In this document: positions 1-9,717 of the stretch, in pieces
Numbering within the stretch: the first letter of the stretch is position 1
Layout of the letters: every line of letters begins with the position of its first letter
Origin: Rhodopirellula sp.
Lineage (GTDB): Bacteria > Planctomycetota > Planctomycetia > Pirellulales > Pirellulaceae
DNA length: 37,403 bases
Direction: 5' to 3'
Assembly (NCBI GenBank): GCA_002689655.1
Contig: NZHC01000143.1
Span: 20,030 to 57,432, forward strand
Translations under genes and position numbers: made by a program
The notes under the pieces: model-generated
What the model was told of the DNA's origin: nothing
The model's input: only the letters and a program-made list of their open reading frames with translations
Database searches by the model: none

Positions 1-59
1 GGTTGGGTATGGATTCGCTGTTGCCATTCAGGTGGTAGCAGCGCGTAGCCTGCCAGCAT
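1..59 (-). CDS. possible N-terminus of a secreted protein running off the window edge
   Basis: On the minus strand an ATG at 59 opens a frame that reaches the window edge without a stop. The same frame upstream of this ATG reads a hydrophobic, signal-like stretch (VGLTTLLLMLAGYALLPP), but no ATG, GTG or TTG precedes it before an in-frame TGA near 140. The start is therefore uncertain, and the rest of the gene lies outside the window. A chance open frame cannot be excluded. Confidence 0.25.
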   Translation of the reverse strand, partial: MLAGYALLPPEWQQRIHTQ

Positions 60-226
60 TAACAGCAGAGTGGTAAGTCCAACAGTTCTTGTTTTGATGC
101 GTGCATGAACGCTGCTTCTGATGTTGGACTTGTTGTGCGGTCAATCAGATGTGGATTCACACTTTTGACCATCGTTGCGGACCACGGTTTTTAAACAAGT
201 GACTTGCGGAAAGGAAATATTGACAC

Positions 227-502
227 ATGAAGAATCTGCTTTTAATCGGATGTGCTTTGCTTACCACTTGCGTGATTTCTGGTGAGGTTGAAGCTGCTGA
301 ACCAGGCTGGTCTCCCGTGATCGTTGCAACTGGTGATTACCGACAGCAATTAGAGAAAACTCCCATTGCGAGTCGTCCTTATCGACCCTTCCACTTTTAT
401 GGCAATACGGTACGACGAATGCACTATCGCGGTACTCCCCTTCCTGCTCCACGTGATCTGATCACCACCGGACTGTTCCCACTGATGGCACGAACTCGGT
501 GA
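227..502 (+). CDS. small secreted protein, unknown function
   Basis: A 91-residue protein starts with a clear Sec signal peptide: MKN, then a hydrophobic core (LLLIGCALLTTCVI), and a likely cleavage after VEAA near residue 24. The mature part is short, basic and rich in Arg, Tyr and Pro (RPYRPFHFYGNTVRRMHY), with no domain I recognise. The start is the first ATG; an AGGA lies about 12 nt upstream, which is a long spacing. It stands alone, with over 700 bp before the next convincing gene. It looks like one of the short exported proteins common in planctomycetes. The signal peptide is visible; the function is unknown. Confidence 0.65.
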   Translation: MKNLLLIGCALLTTCVISGEVEAAEPGWSPVIVATGDYRQQLEKTPIASRPYRPFHFYGNTVRRMHYRGTPLPAPRDLITTGLFPLMARTR

Positions 503-1223
503 TTTTCTGCAGGTCGAATTTGCTGGAACAATCAAAGGCTAAGTGTAGTTTTCCGCTCGGTCAGCCACCCAGACTTACGTGTTGATCGATGGTAGCTAAA
601 TCGATCCGACGGTTCAGGCCAGATCGTGGATCAAAAATCGTGCAAGATAGAGGCAGTGCTTCTGTTTCCAAGGAACGCCCGTCCGGTGGCTGCTGCCCGC
701 AAATATTTCGAATGGCTCACGCATTCTTATGAAGAGCACGCGAGTTGTTTGGAGGGGGAATGCGTGAGCGATTCGCGAGTTCTCGGGCAAGTAAGTCTAA
801 AATCATATTCAGGTAGAGCCACCAACGATCCGAGCTGGTTCTTGAGCTTACGATCCCTGCGGGAAAACACATCAGATGTGCGAACCCGTGAATCGGAAAA
901 GATCGCCGCAGTTTGCGTCTAGATGTTAGAATGCGAGCGAGAGTAAATCTCTGAATCTGCTGTGAATGGCAGGGTGCAAAGGCGTTGCAATAGTCAGGTC
1001 GCTTGACGTGCTTGAATGCCTGTTCGCGAGGACCTGTTCGCGAGGACCTGATCGCGAGGACCTGATCGCGAGGACCTGATCGCGAGGACCTGATCGCTGA
1101 AGTTCGATTTGCTCTGGGATGATCTAGTCGGGTGTGGGATGATCACTTGCCGCATGGCCTCGTGGAAGTTTGCGGTCAGCAATAGCCTGGCTAGACAGGA
1201 CTGTCAGTGAATTGAGTTTCAAA
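503..1223. other. gene-free stretch
   Basis: I see no supportable gene here. A GTG-started frame at 626-922 lacks a ribosome binding site, domain or signal and is treated as chance. The only structured element is the 14-bp tandem repeat at 1021-1097. The 3' part should hold the promoter of the downstream lipoprotein gene. Confidence 0.6.
1021..1097. repeat. 14-bp tandem repeat, 5.5 copies
   Basis: Five consecutive 14-bp units follow without spacers, then a 7-base partial copy. The first two units read tgttcgcgaggacc and the next three tgatcgcgaggacc, so one base change is shared by a block of neighbouring copies. That pattern fits stepwise duplication. It lies about 125 bp upstream of the chosen start of the UnbV-type lipoprotein gene. 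No function is evident. Confidence 0.9.
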
Positions 1224-4200
1224 ATGAGTTCTAACCCATCAGTCACCCTCAGGAATCAACAAGGTGATGTACGAGGGATGACAGCATATTACTGCTGGGT
1301 CCTGGTGCTTTCTTACTGGGCTTTGGGATCGATCGGTTGTGATACCAAGAAGGGGGCACGGGCAACTTCGCAGCAAACGGCTGGCGGTGCGCAGGATGCT
1401 GCGGGTGCAATTGAGGGAGTCGCGGGGCAGGGTTCACAAGTTGTCTCCGGAAGTCAGGCATGGGATTTGTTGCAGCAGGGGAAGTCTGATGAAGCTTTCA
1501 GGTTGGCTCAGCGGGTATTGATCGAGTCACCCGAAGACGGGGTTGCATTGCAGACAATGGCATCGGTGCATGCCTCTCAAGGAAATTTTGCGGACGCAGC
1601 CAGAGTTGCCCGAGCAATTGGAAAACTGAATGGTGCTCAAGGCGTCGAGGATTGGTTGACGGCATTTGATTGGCACTTGCGTGCAAGTGATCTGGCCGCA
1701 GCGGAAGAAGACCTGCAGGAAGCCATTCGGATTGCACCGGATGACCCGAGGACTCATCGCACGATGGCTCAGTTATTAAATGCTGAAGGGCGTCGGTTTG
1801 AGTCGCGGCCATTCATTGTGAATCTTATCCGTCTCAATGCAGCACAGCCCCGCGAGTTGTTGAGTTTGGTGGAGCTGGGTAGCCCATTCATGTTGGTGGC
1901 ATTGGATGAGGTGGTTGGGGACCCAACGAATACCTTGCTGGAATTGGGAAAAGCAAGGAACTTGTTGGTTGCTGATTCAAATGCAGAGGCGGCACTCGAA
2001 AAGGTAAATCGCCTGACGGCTCAGGTTTCGCATCCTGCCTTGGATGCGTTTCGTGGCCGTTTGATAGCTGAGACCACAGATGAGAGCGCATTTGAAAAGT
2101 GGCTTGACGGTGTAACAAGTGGAACTGAGCAACAGCCGGAATATTGGTCTGCAATTGGATTGCGTCTGGTTCGCTCAGGTCGTGACAATGAAGCAATTCG
2201 AGCTTTGGGAGAAGCTGTAAAGCTTGACCCGACGGATCGAGCCTCTTTGCGATTACTTGCAGCTGCCTTGGAACGAACAGAGGATGATGAGAACGCTGCC
2301 GTTGTACGTAAGAACCTCGCCACCTTGGATCAACTGTTTCGGGTGGCGTCGGTTGCGGATCAAAGTCAGGTCATGTGGATTGCGGAGCAATTGCAGGGTT
2401 TGGTCCGACCTTGGGAATCGTTGGGTTGGTATCAACATGCGTTGCAGATGCAAGGTGTGGATCCTCGTTCAAGTTCGCAACTGATTGAGCGACTTAAGCA
2501 GATCGCAGCGTGGGAAAAAACGGGAACCCGTGAGGCGGTGCTTCAATCACGTTTTGATCGGCTCGTGGGCATCGATCTTGCCACGTACCCAACGCCAAGC
2601 TGGGAGGGGATGGAGTTGGTGGAGTCGCCGGTACGGTCTGACCAAGGGATGCCGAGTGATTTAGCGTTTCGCGACATTGCTGGCCAGCTCGGCATCGCCG
2701 TTGATTTCATCAGCGAGTATCCGACCAACGAAGTGGACTTTTTTCTTTACCAAGCCAATGGCGGTGGACTTGCAGCTTTTGATTATGACCTCGATGGGCT
2801 TTGCGATTTGTACGTCGTGCAAACAGGTGGGGATCCGCAAGCGAGCGACAGCTCAGAACCCAATCAATTCTTCAGGCAACTGTCTGGTGCCGAGTTCCCA
2901 GCCATTGAGCAAGCAGCGGGTGTCGCGGATCGTAGGTATGGCCAAGGCGTCTGTGCGGGTGACATCAATCAGGATGGATTCACGGACCTGATCATTGCCA
3001 ATATCGGGAAGAATTCTGTCTACGTTAATCAGGGAGATGGCACTTTTCGTCAAGACACCATGGCAATTGAATCATCTCAGGGGCGGTGGACTTCCAGTAT
3101 CGGGCTGGCTGACATGAACGGGGATCATTTGCCTGATGTGATCGAAGTGAATTACTTGAACGACCCTCTGATCTTCCAACGAAAGTGTCAAGGCAAGAGG
3201 TTGGACTGCACGCCACAGCGTTTCCGGGCTGCTTCGGATCGGATTTTTGAAAGTCTTGGTGACGGAACATACGCGGTCGCAAAGACTGGAAGCGGTAGTA
3301 TGGATGCCAGCCCGAATTACGGTTTTGGTTTGATCGTGACCACCTTTGGCCATTCGGGTGGGAATGAGATATTTGTTTCCAATGATGGTGACCTGAATCA
3401 CTTCTGGAAAAGTTTGCCGGTGGACGCTGCTGGCAAGACTGGCTGGAAAATACTGGAGTCTGCCGGGGTCTCGGGATGCAGTATTGGAGTCTCGGGAATT
3501 AGCCAAGCTTGCATGGGAATTGCTGCGAATGATTTTGATCGCAATGGTTACATTGATCTGGGTGTGACCAATTTTCACAATGAGCCCATGAATCTTTTTC
3601 TGCAGAATGAAGCTGGATTCTTTACCGATGAAGCATTGCGTTTTGGCTTAGTTGAAAACTCAAAAGACATGCTCGGTTTTGGAACCCAAGCGGCCGACTA
3701 CGACAACGATGGCTGGGCGGATATCGCTGTACTTAATGGACATATCTATGACGCACGCTACGCCAAAATCCCATTCGCCATGCAACCGCAGTTGTTTCGC
3801 GGTGGGCTGAATGGATTCAAAATTCAGCCTACAGCCAGTTTGTCCCATTATTGGAAGCGTTCTCAGCTGGGACGCACGTTGGCGATGCTTGATTGGAATC
3901 GGGATGGCAAAGTGGATCTTCTTGCCAATCACCTTGATCAACCTTTGGCATTGCTGCAAAACGAAAGTGATTCTGGCAACTGGTTACAAGTGGAACTGGT
4001 GGGCACCACCTCGGAACGTGAAGCGATTGGCGCTAGAATCGAAGTTGAATCCGGCGACCAACGATGGGTTGGCTGGCAGATTGCCGGTGACGGTTACATG
4101 TGTACGAATGAGTCACTCATTCATCTTGGCTTGGGAAGGCATGGCGTGATCGACAAGCTCACGGTGCACTGGCCCGCCACAGATCCCCAGGTGTTTGAGC

Positions 4201-4262
4201 AGGTATCTGTTAATCAGCGTTACCTGTTGGTCGAGGGACAAGACTCGGTTGTGCCTCGCTAG
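1224..4262 (+). CDS. TPR / FG-GAP / UnbV (CRTAC1-type) lipoprotein
   Basis: About 1012 residues. The N-terminus has a hydrophobic stretch ending in a lipobox-like GSIGC, so the protein is probably lipid-anchored. Residues about 80-440 hold degenerate TPR repeats (for example AEEDLQEAIRIAPDDPRTH). Residues about 500-890 hold a VCBS/FG-GAP propeller with repeated Asp-rich calcium-binding loops (DYDLDG, DINQDG, DFDRNG, DYDNDG, DWNRDG). The last about 90 residues match the ASPIC/UnbV domain (NWLQVELVG, GARIEV, LGLG, LTVHWP). The family is extracytoplasmic and its role is largely unknown. The frame is open from 1170. ATG 1224 keeps a basic n-region; ATG 1278 is an alternative, with AAGGTG about 11 nt upstream. 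The gene converges on the octaheme cytochrome gene with only 31 bp between stops. Confidence 0.88.
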   Translation: MSSNPSVTLRNQQGDVRGMTAYYCWVLVLSYWALGSIGCDTKKGARATSQQTAGGAQDAAGAIEGVAGQGSQVVSGSQAWDLLQQGKSDEAFRLAQRVLIESPEDGVALQTMASVHASQGNFADAARVARAIGKLNGAQGVEDWLTAFDWHLRASDLAAAEEDLQEAIRIAPDDPRTHRTMAQLLNAEGRRFESRPFIVNLIRLNAAQPRELLSLVELGSPFMLVALDEVVGDPTNTLLELGKARNLLVADSNAEAALEKVNRLTAQVSHPALDAFRGRLIAETTDESAFEKWLDGVTSGTEQQPEYWSAIGLRLVRSGRDNEAIRALGEAVKLDPTDRASLRLLAAALERTEDDENAAVVRKNLATLDQLFRVASVADQSQVMWIAEQLQGLVRPWESLGWYQHALQMQGVDPRSSSQLIERLKQIAAWEKTGTREAVLQSRFDRLVGIDLATYPTPSWEGMELVESPVRSDQGMPSDLAFRDIAGQLGIAVDFISEYPTNEVDFFLYQANGGGLAAFDYDLDGLCDLYVVQTGGDPQASDSSEPNQFFRQLSGAEFPAIEQAAGVADRRYGQGVCAGDINQDGFTDLIIANIGKNSVYVNQGDGTFRQDTMAIESSQGRWTSSIGLADMNGDHLPDVIEVNYLNDPLIFQRKCQGKRLDCTPQRFRAASDRIFESLGDGTYAVAKTGSGSMDASPNYGFGLIVTTFGHSGGNEIFVSNDGDLNHFWKSLPVDAAGKTGWKILESAGVSGCSIGVSGISQACMGIAANDFDRNGYIDLGVTNFHNEPMNLFLQNEAGFFTDEALRFGLVENSKDMLGFGTQAADYDNDGWADIAVLNGHIYDARYAKIPFAMQPQLFRGGLNGFKIQPTASLSHYWKRSQLGRTLAMLDWNRDGKVDLLANHLDQPLALLQNESDSGNWLQVELVGTTSEREAIGARIEVESGDQRWVGWQIAGDGYMCTNESLIHLGLGRHGVIDKLTVHWPATDPQVFEQVSVNQRYLLVEGQDSVVPR

Positions 4263-4293
4263 CACCGGATCTGTCCACATTCGCTGCCTTGAC

Positions 4294-6408
4294 TCATTCG
4301 TCAAGAAAGACGGGTGAGTTGTCGCATTCCTTGATCAGTCGTTGAACACGTTCATAGTCCAGTTCGCCATTGCGAAACAGCAACTCGTCACGTTTATCGG
4401 CATCACCTTCTTGATTTTCATACCAGTACTGAGCAATCGCAGCGATGGCGCGTTGTCGGGCCTCCACGGGACCATACATGTTCACTTTGAGTCCTGAGAG
4501 CCCCTCCAGGCTCCGCAGCGACCTGCGGGCAATGAACCTGATTGCCAAGTAAGGATCGTCGAGTAGCTGGGCTAGAAACGGCATTTGCCACTCAGTGCCG
4601 GAAATTGCCTGTGCAACGGGCCATCCCATGCTCCACGCGACCAGTGCTCGCTGGGATGCATCGCCCTTGAGAATCCAAAGCAGCGATGCTGCGACTTCCT
4701 GTTCATCTTTGGATAGTTCAGGAGGTGCAATTTTATACCAGTCCTGCAGTTTGTCGGCCGTCCACTGCATTGTCTGATCTAGGTGACAAAGATTGCACGC
4801 ATTCGGCCGGCCGGCAGCCAGATCCTTCCCTACGTTAGGACTCGTCATGGTGTGACTGCGTATGGCCTTGAGCAACCCGTAGGTCGTGTGTGGCATGTGG
4901 CAGTTGTAACAACTTGAACCGGAGGACCCGACGGTATGATGTGTATGCGTTTCGTTGTAATCCTCGGCAGAATGACAATTCAGGCAGGACTGATCGCTCA
5001 AAGCCTCAGGTTTGAGTTGATCGTTAGCCCATTCTTTGACCGGGCGATCATCGGTCGATGATTGATGCAATTTGTGGCAGGAGAGGCAAGTCATTTCACC
5101 TTTCTGGTAACAAGCCGAGTCGGTAAGACCGTTGTATTCCCGGCCTGCAATTCGCACCATTCCATCCTTATAAAAGGTGGTGTTGAATCTTGCTGCTTCG
5201 GGATCTTCCGGATTCATGATTTCCCGGGCTTCGTCGTGGTCATGAAGTCGCACCACTCTGTGCGTCTCTGTCAGGTCTGCTCCCGGCCGGAAGTCATGTC
5301 CATGTTCATTGAGATGCGCATATCCTTTATCGCCCTCTGTGATTTCGACCACGGAATGACATTGGCCACAGACCATCGCTGATTGCACCTTGTCCATGGA
5401 CTCCGGGTTCGCGATGGGGTCTTCACCCGGAGCAACGGACAGGCTGCTGGAAGCAGTCGGAACACTGTCGAGGTTGCGATGGTAGTTGATATGATCCTGG
5501 CCGGGGCCATGGCAGGACTCGCATGAAATACCAAACTCGGAAACCTGTGTATCCCAAGTCTTTTCGTCGACGGATCTGACTCTTCGGTGTGTCGAATGAC
5601 ACATGCTGCAGGTTTGTCCCCAGCGACCAGTTTCTTGACTGATGGGCATGTTTGGCTGCAGAAATGACGCATTTCGGGGAATCCATTCGTTGGTTTCCGA
5701 AACCCAAACAAACGGCAGAATTGCAGTAGTGCGTTGGTCGCCAGTGGCCCACCAGTAGACCTGCATGTGGTGCGACCCGGTCGTCATCACGAGCGGGACA
5801 ACTTTGCGTTTACTCCGATCCTGCGGGGATTTTTCATCTGGTAGGTCTGCCCAGAATACATCGCCTTCACGGCGGATTTCGTAATTCTGGTCTGCGAATG
5901 ACAATCTGACGCTTTCCAGATTTCCCATCACGACGTCTGGGGTTGCCAGTTGGGTCATCGTGCTGTGATATGAATTGGCCCAGCTTGCGTGGTTGTCCTG
6001 ATGACACTCCAAGCAAGCATCTGATCCTGTATAACCGTTTTGAGGGACTTCAACGGGGCGTGATTGCTCGAAACTAGCCAAGGTCAGGATATCGTTCGCG
6101 GCGGCAACCGCCGCTGGCGTGCGAGCTTTGAGTTCTGCCCCATTGCCCACAGTTGTGTTCGGCTGGTGCTTGCCTGACTGATTGCTATTACCCTGTACCG
6201 ACGTGTTTTCAGGTGTCCTGCGATCGGGTAGCCCTGTATCGACAACAGTTGGGTCTGGTTTTCGGGTAGGAGGCATCAAGACTGCGATTATTGAGACGAT
6301 TAATAACGGAATGATGATCGCAATGCCCCAGTTCCGCAAAAGTCGGAAGGACAGATAACCCAAAATAATTCCTGCGATGCCGGCCAGAAAGATAGGAGTG
6401 GTAATCAT
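4294..6408 (-). CDS. membrane-anchored octaheme c-type cytochrome
   Basis: A 704-residue protein with eight CXXCH heme-binding motifs, whose first cysteines are near residues 132, 267, 296, 347, 441, 475, 500 and 538. Two hydrophobic segments at about 4-24 and 27-45 anchor the N-terminus, so the heme domain should face the periplasm. A CESCHGPG motif is typical of the cytochrome c554-like multiheme superfamily. The region after residue 550 has no heme and looks helical and HEAT-like (PYLAIRFIARRSLRSLEGL). ATG 6408 is supported by AAGGAG four bases upstream. It is divergent from a shorter paralogue and convergent with the UnbV lipoprotein. The number of hemes is seen directly; redox partner and substrate are unknown. 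No catalytic signature of a known nitrogen-cycle enzyme was identified. Confidence 0.92.
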   Translation of the reverse strand: MITTPIFLAGIAGIILGYLSFRLLRNWGIAIIIPLLIVSIIAVLMPPTRKPDPTVVDTGLPDRRTPENTSVQGNSNQSGKHQPNTTVGNGAELKARTPAAVAAANDILTLASFEQSRPVEVPQNGYTGSDACLECHQDNHASWANSYHSTMTQLATPDVVMGNLESVRLSFADQNYEIRREGDVFWADLPDEKSPQDRSKRKVVPLVMTTGSHHMQVYWWATGDQRTTAILPFVWVSETNEWIPRNASFLQPNMPISQETGRWGQTCSMCHSTHRRVRSVDEKTWDTQVSEFGISCESCHGPGQDHINYHRNLDSVPTASSSLSVAPGEDPIANPESMDKVQSAMVCGQCHSVVEITEGDKGYAHLNEHGHDFRPGADLTETHRVVRLHDHDEAREIMNPEDPEAARFNTTFYKDGMVRIAGREYNGLTDSACYQKGEMTCLSCHKLHQSSTDDRPVKEWANDQLKPEALSDQSCLNCHSAEDYNETHTHHTVGSSGSSCYNCHMPHTTYGLLKAIRSHTMTSPNVGKDLAAGRPNACNLCHLDQTMQWTADKLQDWYKIAPPELSKDEQEVAASLLWILKGDASQRALVAWSMGWPVAQAISGTEWQMPFLAQLLDDPYLAIRFIARRSLRSLEGLSGLKVNMYGPVEARQRAIAAIAQYWYENQEGDADKRDELLFRNGELDYERVQRLIKECDNSPVFLDE

Positions 6409-6621
6409 CAGGCTCCTTCCGGGCAGAGCGTGGGTGGGTTGGTGAGGCTTGAGGGCATGTAGTCTAACCTAGCCGGTGAGAACCGTTAGTGATTCTATTA
6501 CGTAACTCCTTAGCGTCGCAGTTCATCGTTGCGAAAAAAAACAGTCCCGCCAAGACAGATTCGACGCTAAGCTGGACCCTGAAGAAACCAATTTGTGTCA
6601 ATTTTCAGAAATTCTGTACCT

Positions 6622-8061
6622 ATGCGCCGCAAGCTCACCATTGCCTTTGTCGGACTGGTCTTCGTGATTGGCGGCTGGTTTCTGCTTTTTTCGGCAAGCG
6701 AGGGACCCACAGAAGCTGAAATGGCACAGCTGCGTCAAAGGGACGCGAATCGTCGAGCAGCATCACTGGAAGCTGAACGGCGGTCAAAAACTGACCTTGC
6801 CCTTCTGTCTGAGCATGGGCGAGGGCAGGAGTTACCGGATTACCTCGTTTCGGAAATCGACCGTGAGGGCAATTTCTGGTTTGTCGGTAAACCAGATAGT
6901 GCTGTGGGCGTCCAAATTCCATTCGCACCGGGCAGACTGCCATTGCCACCGGCTGAAACGGAGCCCTTAAATCCAAATCCTGGGTTTCTAGGGGCAGAGG
7001 CCTGTCGTGATTGTCACAAAGACAAATACGACTCGTTCATTGAGACTGCCCATCATCGCACCACTCGGTTGGCATTACCGAATGAGGTTGCTGGTTCCTT
7101 TGAGGAAGGTAGTAACCGCATGGCTACAGGTGATCCTAATGTCATTTTCACGATGAAGCAGCGAGGAAATGACCTGTATCAGTCGGTTCAGTTTTTCGAC
7201 TGGGGGTTTGAGGTACCATTTCACATCATCATCGGATCATCAAAGATGGCCGAGTCTTATTTGTATTGGCATGGCGACCAGTTGTTTCAGATGAACTGTA
7301 CCCATTTGACCGAGCGGGACGAGTGGATCAATAGTCCTGGATTTATCGACGGCGATGCAATTTATGCCCGTCCCATTCGGTCAGGCTGCCTCGATTGTCA
7401 CGTCACTTATGTCGACTATCGAAAGTCGGCTAACCATTACACACCAAAATCGATGATTCTTGGAATCTCATGTGAAAGGTGCCACGGCCCGGGAAGGCAG
7501 CACGTCGATTACCACGTTGCCAATCCGGACGTCAAAGAGCCAAAACACATGAAGGTGCCCAGTAAGTTATCGCGGCAGGCTCAAATGGATGTGTGTGGCC
7601 AATGTCATACGACAAAGAAAGCTCCGATCAATGAACAGGCATTCCAGTTCAGACCTGGAGATAAACTCAGCGACCATTATGAAATGATTGACGGTAAGGA
7701 AGAGTCCTTGAACAGTGTTCACACCAGTAACCAGGTCGGACGACTTTCGCTTAGCCAGTGTTTTCAAAAGTCCGAAATGGGTTGTGTCGAATGTCATGAT
7801 CCGCACCGTAATGAGCGGGGCAATCTTAAGTTGTTTTCGCAAAGGTGTTTGGAATGTCACCAACAGGAACATTGTGGCATGAAAGAACGATTGGGCGATC
7901 GATTGGCCGACAACTGTATCGATTGTCATATGCCGGTGCGAGCGTCAAAGAACTTGCAGGTCGAAACGGGGGAAGGAAATATTTTTCCACCATTGCGTGA
8001 CCACTTCATTCGCGTCGATCAAGAGGCCACGGATGAGTTGCTCAATGAAAAACCGAATTGA
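6622..8061 (+). CDS. membrane-anchored heptaheme c-type cytochrome
   Basis: About 479 residues from the chosen ATG. An N-terminal RRK and a hydrophobic helix (LTIAFVGLVFVIGGWFLLF) form a signal anchor. Seven CXXCH motifs have first cysteines near residues 128, 256, 284, 325, 388, 409 and 432. Segments such as CERCHGPG, CGQCH, FRPGD and CIDCHMP have counterparts at the same relative places in the neighbouring 704-residue cytochrome, so the two look like diverged paralogues; this one lacks the heme-free C-terminal part. A GTG at 6595 would add nine residues, but neither start has a clear ribosome binding site. A terminator-like hairpin follows the stop. The role is inferred to be periplasmic electron transfer. 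Confidence 0.9.
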   Translation: MRRKLTIAFVGLVFVIGGWFLLFSASEGPTEAEMAQLRQRDANRRAASLEAERRSKTDLALLSEHGRGQELPDYLVSEIDREGNFWFVGKPDSAVGVQIPFAPGRLPLPPAETEPLNPNPGFLGAEACRDCHKDKYDSFIETAHHRTTRLALPNEVAGSFEEGSNRMATGDPNVIFTMKQRGNDLYQSVQFFDWGFEVPFHIIIGSSKMAESYLYWHGDQLFQMNCTHLTERDEWINSPGFIDGDAIYARPIRSGCLDCHVTYVDYRKSANHYTPKSMILGISCERCHGPGRQHVDYHVANPDVKEPKHMKVPSKLSRQAQMDVCGQCHTTKKAPINEQAFQFRPGDKLSDHYEMIDGKEESLNSVHTSNQVGRLSLSQCFQKSEMGCVECHDPHRNERGNLKLFSQRCLECHQQEHCGMKERLGDRLADNCIDCHMPVRASKNLQVETGEGNIFPPLRDHFIRVDQEATDELLNEKPN

Positions 8062-8082
8062 TCATTCGTGGTGCCGCTAAAT

Positions 8083-8114
8083 AGGTGCGTGGTTCGCACG
8101 CACACCTGTATTTT
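8083..8114 (+). terminator. probable terminator after the heptaheme cytochrome gene
   Basis: A 7-bp stem (gtgcgtg / cacgcac) with a 5-base loop lies about 20 bp after the stop codon and is followed by a short T-rich run (gtatttt). The outer bases pair imperfectly. Confidence 0.5.
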
Positions 8115-8372
8115 GAGCGTCCATGCCGGCTTGGAAAATAGCGGATTTCCTGTAATTCTTCGTGACCGTGACAGCATTAGTCATGCGACTTCTTCCTGAA
8201 CTGAATGGTTGCCAAGTGATCTGCGCGAGCTGTGGGCTGGCATCCTTGTGGGGTATCTTTCGACGTCAGGCGTGAAAAATCTAGTTGCTGGTCGGTGATC
8301 AAGTGGTTTCATCAGTTTTTTGAAGCATGCCATCCCAGCTGATGAATGATGAAGTGATGTATTGGCAGGCAC

Positions 8373-8405
8373 AAAAAAACCCCACCCGCGGTAGAGCGGG
8401 TGGGG
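8373..8405 (-). terminator. intrinsic terminator of the DUF1559 gene
   Basis: Perfect 10-bp arms (ccccacccgc / gcgggtgggg) enclose a 6-base loop. Read on the minus strand the hairpin is followed at once by seven T residues, the classic Rho-independent layout. It lies about 30 bp beyond the DUF1559 stop codon. Confidence 0.92.
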
Positions 8406-8436
8406 CAACGATGTTTGAAAGCTCGTCAGCAGCAAA

Positions 8437-9717
8437 CTACTGGTTGAGCTGTTCTTCGACTTGTTCACCCGCGGCACGGGTACCAAGGGCACCCCACAAG
8501 CCATAAGGACTCTTTGAACCCGGTGCTGTCAGCGGACCTCTCCATCCTGGTGAGCCACCCGACCCGCGTTCTACTGGCGGCGCTGTTACGTCACCTGCTT
8601 CGACACTGTCCGTCATAAAGATGACCGCACCATCACCCATCAGGACATGTGCACCACCTTGGTGCCGGCTACCGGCTGTCATGATGGTCTCGTTGTAGTC
8701 ACCGCCGTTACTCAAATGGCAGTTGGGACTATTCGGAGGCAAAATGGTCTGCATGCCTGTGTAGTGAGTCCGGAAGTCAGCCCAGCGTACACCACGCATT
8801 TGAGTACCACCGGTGGACACGTTCGCGTTGGGTCCCCATCGCGAAGGACGCTCTGGGTCGATATTGACGTTATTCTTACACAAGCTTGGGTTCGAGGCTG
8901 CACCGTTGGAACCACCACCGATTCGAGCAAAGTCAGCTTTGATCTCACGTTGTTGGAGCGAAGTGCAGATCTCGGCCGCTGCGATTGTGTTGGAAAGACC
9001 GTCAAGCACGTCGCGGAATTTCGAATCGTGGCGAGGCCAGAAGAAGCCACGCATGGAAGCCGAGGCTCGGGTAGCCATCCAGTTCAGGTCTCTGAGCTTG
9101 TTACCGTTGTTGTTGGAGTTGCTCTTGAAACCAAACTCGTTCCTGCCACCATCACGACTACGGTCGATTGCATCGCCGATGCAGGCACCGTAGTTGGTTC
9201 GGGCAAGGCCCGGTGGGCTGTACGCCGGGTCGCTCGGGCAGCGATAAGTCGGAACTTGAGTCATCCATGGAACGTAAGATGTTCTCCATGGAGAGGGACC
9301 CATTGCTGGCCACATGCCATTGACGACGTTTCCTGGCATGCTAGTGCCGGGGACTACATCGACACTCGGGTTTGCAACCTTCTCCCACAATGCCTGCTGC
9401 TCACAGAATGGGAGAATGGGAACGAGGAAGCTCAAAAAGTTGCGACCGGTGTTGTTGGTGTTCCAACCGGCGCCTTGACCTGGGTTACGTACGTTACCCG
9501 TTCCATGCTTCGGTAATTGTTTATAAGTGCTGTGATAGTTGTGTATTGCCAAACCGATTTGCTTGAAGTTGTTACTGCAAGACATTCGTCGAGCGGCTTC
9601 GCGAGCGGCCTGCACTGCAGGAAGCAGCAAACCGACGAGGACGCCGATAATGGCAATCACGACCAACAACTCCACAAGTGTGAAGCCTTTGCGATCGCGA
9701 GATTCTCTTGTCATCAT
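8437..9717 (-). CDS. DUF1559 prepilin-like protein with H-X9-DG tail
   Basis: A 426-residue protein. The N-terminus has a type IV prepilin-like cleavage and methylation site ([19 protein letters not shown]), with Gly before Phe and Glu at +5, followed by the conserved [12 protein letters not shown]. The body matches the large planctomycete DUF1559 family, and the C-terminus carries the H-X9-DG signature ([12 protein letters not shown]). Family members are thought to be exported pseudopilin-like proteins of unknown role. The start is ATG 9717, with GGAG about 6 nt upstream; a second ATG follows directly. It is monocistronic: a strong terminator follows and a candidate promoter precedes it. No type IV pilus assembly gene is adjacent; the PilT gene of this window lies about 20 kb away. 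Confidence 0.95.
   Translation of the reverse strand: MMTRESRDRKGFTLVELLVVIAIIGVLVGLLLPAVQAAREAARRMSCSNNFKQIGLAIHNYHSTYKQLPKHGTGNVRNPGQGAGWNTNNTGRNFLSFLVPILPFCEQQALWEKVANPSVDVVPGTSMPGNVVNGMWPAMGPSPWRTSYVPWMTQVPTYRCPSDPAYSPPGLARTNYGACIGDAIDRSRDGGRNEFGFKSNSNNNGNKLRDLNWMATRASASMRGFFWPRHDSKFRDVLDGLSNTIAAAEICTSLQQREIKADFARIGGGSNGAASNPSLCKNNVNIDPERPSRWGPNANVSTGGTQMRGVRWADFRTHYTGMQTILPPNSPNCHLSNGGDYNETIMTAGSRHQGGAHVLMGDGAVIFMTDSVEAGDVTAPPVERGSGGSPGWRGPLTAPGSKSPYGLWGALGTRAAGEQVEEQLNQ

Larger units (their letters stand above)
8062..8436. other. convergent intergenic region with two terminators
   Basis: This stretch separates the heptaheme cytochrome gene (plus) from the DUF1559 gene (minus). It holds one hairpin suited to each strand and no gene that I can support. 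Minus-strand frames here lack a start context and resemble no protein. Confidence 0.6.

Noticed and set aside
626-922. GTG-started frame of 98 codons
   Set aside because: No ribosome binding site, signal peptide or recognisable domain, and composition typical of chance frames in this window.
4289-4306. Small inverted repeat (cttgac / gtcaag) between the convergent lipoprotein and octaheme cytochrome genes
   Set aside because: Six base pairs without a T run, overlapping the cytochrome stop codon; too weak to call a terminator.
8647-9516. Long plus-strand frame of 289 codons
   Set aside because: It lies fully inside the DUF1559 gene on the other strand, whose family motifs are clear; it is a shadow.
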